Shown here one piece after another: positions 1 through 5,732 of a stretch of DNA of 5,732 nucleotides (position 1 is its first letter; each line of letters begins with the position of its first letter). Origin of the DNA: an uncultured Pirellulaceae bacterium. GTDB taxonomy: Bacteria; Planctomycetota; Planctomycetia; Pirellulales; Pirellulaceae. Below the pieces are notes generated by a model that had not been told where the DNA came from, did not search any database, and saw only the letters and a list, made by a program, of their open reading frames with translations. Where the stretch lies: positions 1 to 5,732 of the forward strand of contig CAKQNH010000366.1 in NCBI GenBank assembly GCA_934255105.1, read 5' to 3'. The position numbers and the translations under genes were made by a program.

Positions 1-57
1 CGCTACGAAAGCTGGAAGACTTTCATTCAGGTTCCTCAATCTGCCACTCCTGCTTAG
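1..57 (+). CDS. Possible C-terminal end of an upstream gene (partial)
   Basis: Frame 1 reads 18 sense codons (starting Arg-Tyr-Glu-Ser-Trp-Lys and ending Thr-Pro-Ala) and then a TAG at 55-57. The composition is protein-like and the direction matches the downstream genes, so it could be the tail of the preceding gene in the locus. The evidence is thin. Frame 3 is also open from the edge to a TAA at 102-104, and frame 2 is open to about 379, so any of them could carry a real tail. No family can be recognised from so few residues. Confidence 0.25.
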   Translation, partial: RYESWKTFIQVPQSATPA

Positions 58-178
58 CGGCGGGCGAAACATCCTTGACAGGCAAATACGAATACGGTCA
101 GTAAATTTGGTGGCGGGGAAAGTCTGCATTGCGTTCTTACTGTTCGCGAATCATCATGGACGAGTGTTTTTCCAGTCA

Positions 179-184
179 GAGGGA
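179..184 (+). promoter_or_regulatory. Weak ribosome binding site for the sugar transferase
   Basis: GAGGGA lies 13 bases before the ATG at 198. This is a recognisable but loosely spaced purine-rich site, and it is the reason for preferring the 198 start. The ATG at 156 has no such site. A TTG at 129 has GGGGAAAG a few bases upstream and remains possible. Confidence 0.35.
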
Positions 185-197
185 ACCTCAGAACAAC

Positions 198-881
198 ATG
201 TCAGTAATTTCCACCCCCCGTCCGACTCGCCAACGATGGTTAAGAAAGAAACCGTTCGTTGCAACGGAAGTTACGTTTCGCCGACCACCATTCTGGAAGC
301 GAAGTTTGGATATTGTCGGCTCGCTGCTCTTGTTAGTGGTGCTTCTACCCCTGCTGGCTTTGATTTCAATCTACATTAAATGCGTTTCGCACGGGCCAGT
401 GTTCTTTGTCCAGGAGCGAATCGGTGCGGGTGCACAGTGGTTTAGGATGTTTAAATTCCGCACGATGCACGTGGCTCCATCGAGCGATGCACATCGCAAC
501 TACGTAGCTGCGCTGATGCATGCGGACAAGCCGGCTCAAAAACCAGAGTACAATTCGCGGTTGATTCGTGGTGGAGCTATGTTGCGCAGCTTGTCGCTGG
601 ATGAGCTGCCGCAGTTGCTCAATGTGCTGTTGGGTAACATGAGTCTCATTGGGCCGCGACCTGAGGTCTTGCAGCTCGAAGACTACGAAGCTTGGCAGCT
701 ACGCCGTTTTGAAGTTTTACCTGGGATTTCAGGGTTATGGCAAGTTAGCGGCAAGAATCGACTAACTTTCAATCAGATGATTAGACTGGATATACAATAC
801 GTCGACGAATTGACGTTTGCACTCGACCTGAAGATCGCCTTCAAAACGCTTGGCGTGATTTTGCGGCGCAGCAATCATTAA
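198..881 (+). CDS. Undecaprenyl-phosphate sugar phosphotransferase (ExoY/WcaJ family)
   Basis: Monotopic phosphoglycosyl transferase of the bacterial sugar transferase family. It moves a sugar-1-phosphate from a nucleotide sugar onto undecaprenyl phosphate at the cytoplasmic membrane face, the first step of repeat-unit assembly. From the ATG at 198 it has 227 residues, close to stand-alone members such as ExoY, and lacks the multi-span N-terminal domain of full-length WcaJ. Visible motifs are KRSLD (34-38) before one hydrophobic helix (about 37-60) with Pro51, as in the re-entrant membrane helix; PVFFVQERIG (67-76); FKFRTM (85-90); SLDELPQ (133-139) with the Asp135-Glu136 catalytic pair; GNMSLIGPRP (146-155); and LPGISGLWQVSG (174-185) followed by Arg188. 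Asn147 sits where Asp is usual in GDMS. Upstream in-frame starts at 156 (ATG) and 129 (TTG) would add 14 or 23 unconserved residues. The sugar donor cannot be read from sequence. The next gene starts 14 bases downstream. Confidence 0.93.
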   Translation: MSVISTPRPTRQRWLRKKPFVATEVTFRRPPFWKRSLDIVGSLLLLVVLLPLLALISIYIKCVSHGPVFFVQERIGAGAQWFRMFKFRTMHVAPSSDAHRNYVAALMHADKPAQKPEYNSRLIRGGAMLRSLSLDELPQLLNVLLGNMSLIGPRPEVLQLEDYEAWQLRRFEVLPGISGLWQVSGKNRLTFNQMIRLDIQYVDELTFALDLKIAFKTLGVILRRSNH

Positions 882-895
882 CTCAACACAGAAGA

Positions 896-1987
896 ATGCG
901 GACCATGATACGCGTGGGGATTGTAGGACTGGGGTATTGGGGCCCCAACTTGGTCCGCTGTTTTTCCGAACTGGAAAACTGCAAAGTGACGGCGGTCTGT
1001 GACCAAAGCCAGACCCAGCTCCTGAGAATCGCCGATCGCTTTCCGGGCGTGCATCCGGTCGAAAGCTTCGCCACGCTGCTGGACCGAGATATGGTCGATG
1101 CCGTGGTGATCGCCACGCCCACTTCAACGCACTTCCCCTTAGCCCGTCTGGCGCTTGAGCACGATCTGCATGTGTTTGTCGAAAAACCATTGGCTCGTAC
1201 GGCGGACGAATGTCGCCAGTTGGTCGATTTAGCTGGCGAGCGCAACCGCGTGCTCTTCGTTGGTCACGTTTTCCTACACTCGGCACCCGTGCAAAAACTA
1301 CGTGAACTTGTGCACTCGGGCGAACTGGGAAACATCAGCTACATCAGCAGCCGCCGCTTGAATTTGGGACCGGTTCGCAAGGACGTCAGCGCACTATTTG
1401 ACTTGGCTCCCCATGACATTTCCATGATGTTGTATCTTCTTGGCCAGATACCCGAAAGCGTGACTTGTGTCGGGCTCGCGCACATCAATGCAGGTGTGCA
1501 TGACGTATGCAATTTGACCATGCAATTCGCAGGCAACCGAATTGGGATGATCCACGTCAGTTGGCTCGATCCGCGCAAGGAGCGGGTGCTGACCATCGTG
1601 GGTGACAAGAAGATGGCCGTGTATGATGACCTGGAACAGGAGAAGATTAAGATCTTCGACAAGGGGATAGACGCACCGTCCCCGTCGGCAGACTTTGCTG
1701 AATTCCAAATTTCCTATCGCTATGGTGGCAGCTACAGCCCCTGGATCCAAGAGAAGGAACCGCTCAAGGCTGAGTGCCAGGATTTTATCCGCTGTATCGT
1801 CGAAGGAGACGTGCCGCATACCGATGGCGTCAACGGGCTACAAGTCACACAAGTTTTGGAGGCCGCCCACAGTTCGCTGATGCGTGGCGGCGTCCCTGTG
1901 CGTCTGGAATCTGTTGCTGATTGCACGGCTGATGACTCCACCGTAGGGCTTCTCGCAGCGAGCGATGAGGCGCTGGTAGTGAAATGA
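896..1987 (+). CDS. Gfo/Idh/MocA family NAD-dependent sugar oxidoreductase, probable UDP-GlcNAc(A) 3-dehydrogenase (WbpB/WlbA-like)
   Basis: A 363-residue oxidoreductase with an N-terminal Rossmann domain and a C-terminal alpha/beta substrate domain. The dinucleotide loop GIVGLGYWG spans 8-16, Asp36 ends the second strand, ATPTSTH (73-79) follows, and the family EKP motif is at 96-98 with the usual catalytic-region lysine Lys97. VGHVFLHSAPV (122-132) and DLAPHDI (169-175, His173) match the active-site strand and helix of sugar 3-dehydrogenases. The region YGGSYSPW to about 291 and the conserved C-terminal part (ending near Arg-Leu-Glu-Ser) are intact, followed by an unconserved tail of roughly 28 residues. 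The next two genes suggest it oxidises C3 of UDP-GlcNAc or UDP-GlcNAcA to the 3-keto sugar used by the aminotransferase. Relatives include WbpB/WlbA and GnnA, and the substrate (acid or not) is inferred. The ATG at 905 (Met4) is an equally good start: it has AGAAG about 10 bases upstream and gives the typical N-terminus MIRVGIVG. Confidence 0.9.
   Translation: MRTMIRVGIVGLGYWGPNLVRCFSELENCKVTAVCDQSQTQLLRIADRFPGVHPVESFATLLDRDMVDAVVIATPTSTHFPLARLALEHDLHVFVEKPLARTADECRQLVDLAGERNRVLFVGHVFLHSAPVQKLRELVHSGELGNISYISSRRLNLGPVRKDVSALFDLAPHDISMMLYLLGQIPESVTCVGLAHINAGVHDVCNLTMQFAGNRIGMIHVSWLDPRKERVLTIVGDKKMAVYDDLEQEKIKIFDKGIDAPSPSADFAEFQISYRYGGSYSPWIQEKEPLKAECQDFIRCIVEGDVPHTDGVNGLQVTQVLEAAHSSLMRGGVPVRLESVADCTADDSTVGLLAASDEALVVK
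1984..1987 (+). other. ATGA stop-start overlap coupling two genes
   Basis: The oxidoreductase stop TGA (1985-1987) overlaps the acetyltransferase start ATG (1984-1986). No strong Shine-Dalgarno site stands before this ATG; GATGAGG around 1964-1970 is distant. Reinitiation by ribosomes finishing the upstream gene is therefore likely, which would keep the two enzymes in a fixed ratio. Confidence 0.75.
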
Positions 1988-2574
1988 TTCATCCGACTGC
2001 TTTAGTCGAGACCGATCGGATCGGCGCATCGACCCAAGTGTGGGCTTTTGCACACGTCATGCACGGAGCGCAAATCGGAGACTATGTCAACATTGGCGAC
2101 CACGCTTTCATCGAAGGTGGCGCGGTTATTGGCGATCGAGTCACATTAAAGAATCGCGTCTGCGTGTGGGACGGAGTAACCATTGAAGACGACGTGTTCA
2201 TCGGTCCCTGTGTCACTTTTACCAACGATAAAAACCCGCGCTCGCCGCGCATGGAACAGGCTCGGTCGCGTTATGCGTCGCGGAGTGGATGGTTGTCGAC
2301 GACGATCGTGCGTCGCGGTTGCTCGATCGGAGCTGCGGCGACGATCATGCCCGGCCTGGAACTGGGGGCATTCTGCATGATCGGGGCCGGGGCTGTGGTG
2401 ACCAAGAATGTCCCACCGTACGCGCTGGTCTGCGGCTTCCCCGCCAAACAAGTCGCCGACGTATGCGGCTGCGGTCAGAAGCTCAGCGGACTATTCAATC
2501 AAACGATTTGTTCCTACTGTGGCGAAACCGCCGACGACCGCTTGACCGTCTTGCGAACACTACCTCCAGCCTAG
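1984..2574 (+). CDS. Left-handed beta-helix N-acetyltransferase, WbpD/WlbB-like, with C-terminal zinc-ribbon-like tail
   Basis: A 196-residue acyltransferase made of hexapeptide repeats (I-G-x-x-x-x type) from about 10 to 75 and again from about 105 to 140. These build a left-handed parallel beta-helix that normally works as a trimer and uses acetyl-CoA. The sequence VTFTNDKNPRS (77-87) between the blocks is the loop typical of UDP-3-amino-sugar N-acetyltransferases, and the CoA-side ending GAGAVVTKNVPPYALVCGFPAK is present. Its expected role is to acetylate the 3-amine installed by the aminotransferase encoded next. The last 35 or so residues carry Cys161-x-Cys163-Gly and Cys176-x2-Cys179-Gly, a zinc-ribbon-like arrangement that extends the protein beyond the minimal catalytic fold. 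Some relatives carry a similar tail; its role is not evident from sequence. Translation is probably coupled to the oxidoreductase through the ATGA overlap. Acceptor identity is inferred from neighbours. Confidence 0.9.
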   Translation: MIHPTALVETDRIGASTQVWAFAHVMHGAQIGDYVNIGDHAFIEGGAVIGDRVTLKNRVCVWDGVTIEDDVFIGPCVTFTNDKNPRSPRMEQARSRYASRSGWLSTTIVRRGCSIGAAATIMPGLELGAFCMIGAGAVVTKNVPPYALVCGFPAKQVADVCGCGQKLSGLFNQTICSYCGETADDRLTVLRTLPPA

Positions 2575-2600
2575 TGCACTGTCGAAGCAGTTGAATCAAT

Positions 2601-2614
2601 TATTAGCTATTAGC
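2601..2614 (+). repeat. Two tandem copies of TATTAGC in the gap before the aminotransferase
   Basis: TATTAGC occurs twice without a spacer inside a 51-base AT-rich gap (2575-2625), ending 11 bases before the ATG at 2626. It could be a binding site, a translation-enhancing AT-rich leader or chance. No Shine-Dalgarno site is visible between it and the start. Confidence 0.5.
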
Positions 2615-2625
2615 AAATCAGTATA

Positions 2626-3792
2626 ATGAGCGCCCTGCAACAACCTACAGCCATTCCACTCGTCGACTTGGCAACTCAGTCAGCCCGTATCAAAGCTGAA
2701 GTGCTGGCCCGCATCGGTCGTGTGATCGACAAGGCCAACTTTATCTTGGGCGACGAGGTGGCCGAGTTTGAAGACGAGTTCGCCCGCTACTGCGGCAGCG
2801 AACACTGCGTGGGTGTAGCCAACGGCACCGATGCTATCCACTTGGCCCTGCGCGCTTTGGATATCGGTCCAGGCGACGAAGTCATCACTGCGGCCAATTC
2901 GTTTGCTGCGACCGCGCTAGCCATTGCTTACAGCGGCGCGACGCCCGTGCTAGTCGATATTTGCGAAGATGATTTCAATATTGATCCAGCCATGATCGAA
3001 CGGGCTATCACGGCTAAGACGCGGGCGATCATCCCGGTGCATCTGTACGGCCAAGCGGCCCGCATGACAGAGATTTTGCAACTCGCCAAACGGCACAACT
3101 TGAAGGTCATCGAGGATTCCGCCCAGAGCCATGGCGGTGAACTAGGTGGAACGCGCTGCGGAGCTTTCGGCGACATCGCTTGCTTCAGTTTCTATCCCGG
3201 CAAAAACTTGGGTGCCTTCGGCGATGCCGGCGCCTGTGTTACGGCTGATGGCGAGCTGGCCGAAAAGCTGCGTCTGTTGCGGAACTATGGACAAGTCGTC
3301 AAGAATCGTCACGATTTGCTTGGGTTCAATTGTCGGCTCGATACAGTCCAAGCCTGTGTATTGCTGGCCAAAATGCAGTACATCGAAGAGTGGACCGAGC
3401 AGCGCAGACAAGTCGCCCAGTGGTATCGCGAGGAATTGGATGGCAGCGAATTGCGCCTGCCAATCGAAAAGGGGGACACGCGACACGTCTACCACTTATT
3501 CGTGATTCGGCACCCAGAGCGCGATCGGCTGATCAAATTCCTGGACGAGCGCCAGATCTACTGCGGCATCCACTACCCCAATCCATTGCCGACCGCGCAG
3601 CCGTTTGCCAGCGCGCGGACACATCCGAACGGCGTGCCAGTCTGTACGCAATTGTCTAGCGAAATCCTGTCGTTGCCCATGTATCCAGAAATGCGGCGGG
3701 TGCAAGTGGTCGCTATTGCTGCTGCTATTCGAGAATTTACCGCTGGTGAATCCGCCACTGATGAATCCCAGCCACGTGCCGATTATGCCTAA
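2626..3792 (+). CDS. DegT/DnrJ/EryC1 PLP-dependent sugar aminotransferase (WbpE/WlbC-like)
   Basis: A 388-residue fold-type I aminotransferase, normal length for the family. It uses PLP and usually glutamate to convert a keto-sugar nucleotide to an amino sugar. PLVDL (11-15) opens the conserved region. NGTDAIHLALRAL (66-78) is the phosphate-binding loop and helix, VITAANSFAATA follows, VIEDSAQSHGG (161-171) holds Asp164, which pairs with the pyridine nitrogen, and SFYPGKNLGAFGDAG (188-202) holds Lys193, the expected Schiff-base lysine. GFNCRLDTVQA (233-243) carries the conserved Asn-x-Arg of the substrate and dimer region, and HYPNP appears near 310. The sequence style is that of sugar 3-aminotransferases, which fits the adjacent 3-dehydrogenase and N-acetyltransferase: it would aminate the C3 keto group of UDP-GlcNAc(A). 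A dTDP-3-keto-6-deoxyhexose substrate (FdtB/QdtB type) is the alternative, but no cupin ketoisomerase is seen. The last dozen residues are unconserved. No Shine-Dalgarno site precedes the ATG. Confidence 0.93.
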   Translation: MSALQQPTAIPLVDLATQSARIKAEVLARIGRVIDKANFILGDEVAEFEDEFARYCGSEHCVGVANGTDAIHLALRALDIGPGDEVITAANSFAATALAIAYSGATPVLVDICEDDFNIDPAMIERAITAKTRAIIPVHLYGQAARMTEILQLAKRHNLKVIEDSAQSHGGELGGTRCGAFGDIACFSFYPGKNLGAFGDAGACVTADGELAEKLRLLRNYGQVVKNRHDLLGFNCRLDTVQACVLLAKMQYIEEWTEQRRQVAQWYREELDGSELRLPIEKGDTRHVYHLFVIRHPERDRLIKFLDERQIYCGIHYPNPLPTAQPFASARTHPNGVPVCTQLSSEILSLPMYPEMRRVQVVAIAAAIREFTAGESATDESQPRADYA

Positions 3793-3991
3793 TATGCGGC
3801 TTAGAAACGACGCGACCCAGAGGGTTGTAGGGGCTTTACGCATAGAACTTTTCCGGTTCCCGAGTATGCTTGAGTTGATGAGGTGGTCTGCCCTGTGCCA
3901 AATCGGCCGGCGGGTACTCGCCTGGCGGTCTGAAGAATCTAGCGCACGAGAAGCAGTGGAATTCAATGACAGAATTGATGCAAGAATCTGA
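3785..3991 (+). CDS. Doubtful 68-codon ORF bridging the gap after the aminotransferase
   Basis: An ATG at 3785 overlaps the last 8 bases of the aminotransferase gene and opens a 68-codon frame ending in TGA at 3989-3991, 26 bases into the GumC-like gene. It would fill the whole 173-base gap. The product would be short, basic and Arg/Leu-rich, with no recognisable domain, signal peptide or membrane segment. The same frame is also open far back inside the aminotransferase gene, as an out-of-frame shadow would be, so chance is the simpler reading. It is listed because nothing else explains the gap. Confidence 0.15.
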   Translation: MPNMRLRNDATQRVVGALRIELFRFPSMLELMRWSALCQIGRRVLAWRSEESSAREAVEFNDRIDARI

Positions 3992-5732
3992 CCATTCAGT
4001 CCAGCCCTTAGCGGTTTCGCAGGCTCGTGAACCCAAGCCCATCCCTCAGGCGTCCAGCCAGGTGCAGTTGGCAACCCCAGGGCCCATGTGGCCGCGCTAC
4101 GTCGAAGCCCTGTTCAAGCGCAAGTTCATGATTCTGGCTGCAGTGATGGCATCGATTCTGCTAGCTTGGCTGGCCCTGACCGTATGGCCCAAACAGTATG
4201 AGTCAGAAGCCAAATTGATGATCCGCGTGGGGCGCGAAAGCGTAGCCCTCGACCCCACAGCCACCACCAGCCAAACTCTGATGCTGCAAAAGACGCAGGA
4301 GGAAGACATCAATTCGGCGCTCGACCTGCTGCGCAGTCGTCGCATCGCAGAACGCACGGTCGACAAATTGGGAGCTGAGAATGTAATCGCTGGCGTTCTT
4401 CCAAGCCAACAGGACGAGCAGCTCAATTCGCTCTCCAATCTACTGCATCCGGTAGTATCGTTCGCTAGCGGGACGATTCAATCAGTGCTCTTAGCCGCCG
4501 GCATAAAAGAGGATCTCACCTCACGTGAACTGGCCATCCTGGAGTTGACCAAACATCTGAGAATCGCTGCGGAGCGCCGCTCGGCAGTCGTATCGATCGA
4601 AGCATTATCTAAGACTCCGGAGATGGCTCAAGCCATAGCCCAAACCGTCGGCGAGGAGTTCATCAGCGAGTATCTAGAGGTTACGCACAATGCCGGTTCA
4701 TACGCTTTTTTCAGCGATCAGGCGCACGAAGCTAATGAAGTGCGCAGCGAACTGGACGAGATGAAGAATCGCTTCATGCGCGAGCGCAAACTGGTAACCA
4801 TTGCCGCCAATCAGAACATCCTGGTCGAACAGTTGGGAGCCATCGAGCGCGAAGTCATTTCAGCCAATGCCCAGCTCGATCAGGCTCGAGCGGAAATTGA
4901 CGACATCACTCAAAAGTTGTCGGGCATGCCTACCGAGGTCGTCTCGGAAAAAAAGCAGAGCGGCGATGCCACCTGGAGCGGCATGCGCCAGCAAGTCTAC
5001 GCGCTGGAGCTAGAGGAAAGAACGCTGGCATCCAAATACGCTGACGACAATCCGCTGCTGGCTCAGGTACGTGAAAAGCTGAAAGGTGGACGAGCCATTC
5101 TGGACAAGCTCGAAAGCGAGCGCATCGACGAGAGCAAGACGCCCAACCCAGTGCGGCTACGCCTGCAGGAAGAACTGCAGCGACTGCAAACTAAAATCGT
5201 AGGCCTGGAGGCAGGCCTGAAGCTCCGCGAAGAGCAACATGCTGAAGTCGAACAGAAGATCCACACCATCCTCGACTCAGAGCGCGATCTGGGACAAATC
5301 GAACGCGATATTAAAATGGCCGATACGCGACTTGAGTTGCTCCGCACAAAAAATGAGGAAGCGCGGGTGTTAGCCGAAATGCAAGCGGGGCGGATATCCA
5401 ACTTGAGCTTGTTCCAACCTGCAACACTGGTCGAACGACCGGCCAGTCCCAATAAAAAGCTCTTGTTTCTTGCCTTTGCGGTGCTTGGCCTGACAGCTAG
5501 CACCTCGCTGGCTTTGTTACAGGAACTCAATTCAAAACGGCTGCGGACAGTGACCGATGTCGAGCATGGGTTGGGGCTGCCGGTCATTGGCAGTATTCGC
5601 AAGGTGCGCAGCGCGACGGTCCGGACGCATCGGCTATTGAAGCTGATCCGCAGACGCCCCAAGCTGCAAACCGAATTCCGTGCGATCATTTCCGACATCA
5701 TGCTGACTCCCGGTCGTTCGACTGGCGACGGC
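3966..5732 (+). CDS. Wzz/GumC-family polysaccharide chain-length and export protein, 3' end outside window
   Basis: The frame is open from the ATG at 3966 to the window end: 589 codons without a stop. A Pro/Gln-rich cytoplasmic N-terminus (1-50) leads to a first membrane helix (about 54-74), then PKQYESEAKLMI (75-86), the Wzz-domain start. The periplasmic part is long and mostly coiled coil (roughly 245-320, 340-390 and 396-475), with YADDNP (358-363) in place of the family's Y-x-x-x-H-P. Pro492-x-x-Pro495 precedes the second membrane helix (about 499-518). Beyond it, VEHGLGLPVIGSI (532-544) and TEFRAIISDIML (569-580) resemble the linker and first helix that precede the Walker A motif of bacterial tyrosine kinases (Wzc/EpsB type), so a kinase domain may follow. 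It would set chain length and form the inner-membrane part of the export channel. The start is the first ATG after an in-frame TGA at 3879-3881, with AGTGGA 5 bases upstream; Met5 is an alternative. The gap before it (3793-3965) shows no clear promoter or terminator. Confidence 0.9.
   Translation, partial: MTELMQESDHSVQPLAVSQAREPKPIPQASSQVQLATPGPMWPRYVEALFKRKFMILAAVMASILLAWLALTVWPKQYESEAKLMIRVGRESVALDPTATTSQTLMLQKTQEEDINSALDLLRSRRIAERTVDKLGAENVIAGVLPSQQDEQLNSLSNLLHPVVSFASGTIQSVLLAAGIKEDLTSRELAILELTKHLRIAAERRSAVVSIEALSKTPEMAQAIAQTVGEEFISEYLEVTHNAGSYAFFSDQAHEANEVRSELDEMKNRFMRERKLVTIAANQNILVEQLGAIEREVISANAQLDQARAEIDDITQKLSGMPTEVVSEKKQSGDATWSGMRQQVYALELEERTLASKYADDNPLLAQVREKLKGGRAILDKLESERIDESKTPNPVRLRLQEELQRLQTKIVGLEAGLKLREEQHAEVEQKIHTILDSERDLGQIERDIKMADTRLELLRTKNEEARVLAEMQAGRISNLSLFQPATLVERPASPNKKLLFLAFAVLGLTASTSLALLQELNSKRLRTVTDVEHGLGLPVIGSIRKVRSATVRTHRLLKLIRRRPKLQTEFRAIISDIMLTPGRSTGDG

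Noticed and set aside
75..106. TTGACA at 75-80 as a promoter -35 box
   Set aside because: The hexamer is perfect, but no acceptable -10 lies 16-18 bases downstream; the nearest AT-rich match (GTAAAT at 101-106) is 20 bases away. Not strong enough to annotate.
107..379. 90-codon plus-strand frame ahead of the sugar transferase
   Set aside because: It overlaps the motif-bearing sugar transferase in another frame, starts at TTG and shows no family signature.
762..1286. 174-codon open frame on the minus strand
   Set aside because: It is antisense to the sugar transferase end and the oxidoreductase Rossmann domain, and its Arg/Pro-rich composition is typical of a shadow frame.
3909..3922. GC-rich inverted repeat GGCGG-GTAC-TCGCC as a terminator
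   Set aside because: The stem is only 5 pairs, including one G-T, and no T-run follows. A 4-pair ACCC/GGGT hairpin at 3815-3825 is weaker still.
3496..4074. 192-codon open frame on the minus strand spanning the gap at 3793-3965
   Set aside because: Most of it is antisense to the aminotransferase and the GumC-like gene, both clear from motifs. The product has no recognisable features.
5063..5701. 212-codon open frame on the minus strand
   Set aside because: It is antisense to the coiled-coil part of the GumC-like gene, and its Ser/Arg-rich composition is what the complement of Glu/Leu/Arg-rich codons gives. No domain is visible.

Overview
The window is one strand of a surface- or exopolysaccharide biosynthesis locus. 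All supported genes point the same way (+) and lie close together. In order it holds the end of an upstream gene (weak call), an undecaprenyl-phosphate sugar-1-phosphate transferase (198-881), a Gfo/Idh/MocA sugar oxidoreductase (896-1987), a left-handed beta-helix N-acetyltransferase (1984-2574), a DegT/DnrJ/EryC1 PLP aminotransferase (2626-3792), and a Wzz/GumC-type chain-length/export protein that is still open at the window end (3966-5732, 589 codons without a stop).

The three middle genes form a coherent set. An oxidoreductase, an acetyltransferase and an aminotransferase of these families, side by side, are the WbpB-WbpD-WbpE / WlbA-WlbB-WlbC group. That group oxidises C3 of a UDP-GlcNAc-type sugar, transfers an amino group to it and acetylates that amine, giving a UDP-2,3-diacetamido-2,3-dideoxy hexose or its uronic acid. 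The C6 dehydrogenase (WbpA-like) that would make the uronic acid is not in the window, so the acid and non-acid forms cannot be separated here. The first gene would load the first sugar-phosphate onto the lipid carrier. The last would control polymerisation and export across the envelope and may continue into a tyrosine-kinase domain past the edge. No glycosyltransferase, flippase or polymerase is present, so the locus must extend beyond the window.

Genes 1 and 2 are 14 bases apart, genes 2 and 3 overlap by 4 bases (ATGA), the gap to the aminotransferase is 51 bases, and the gap to the GumC-like gene is 173 bases. This suggests one operon, with the last gap the likeliest place for an internal signal. 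I see no clear terminator, tRNA, rRNA, CRISPR array or insertion sequence.

The export protein implies a bacterium with an outer membrane. Moderate GC, weak Shine-Dalgarno sites and the protein style would fit a Planctomycetota-like genome, but this is an impression and not a demonstrated assignment. The content is mostly a recognisable pathway. I did not find a convincing new system; the points worth a second look are the zinc-ribbon tail on the acetyltransferase, the unfinished C-terminus of the GumC-like protein, and the 173-base gap.
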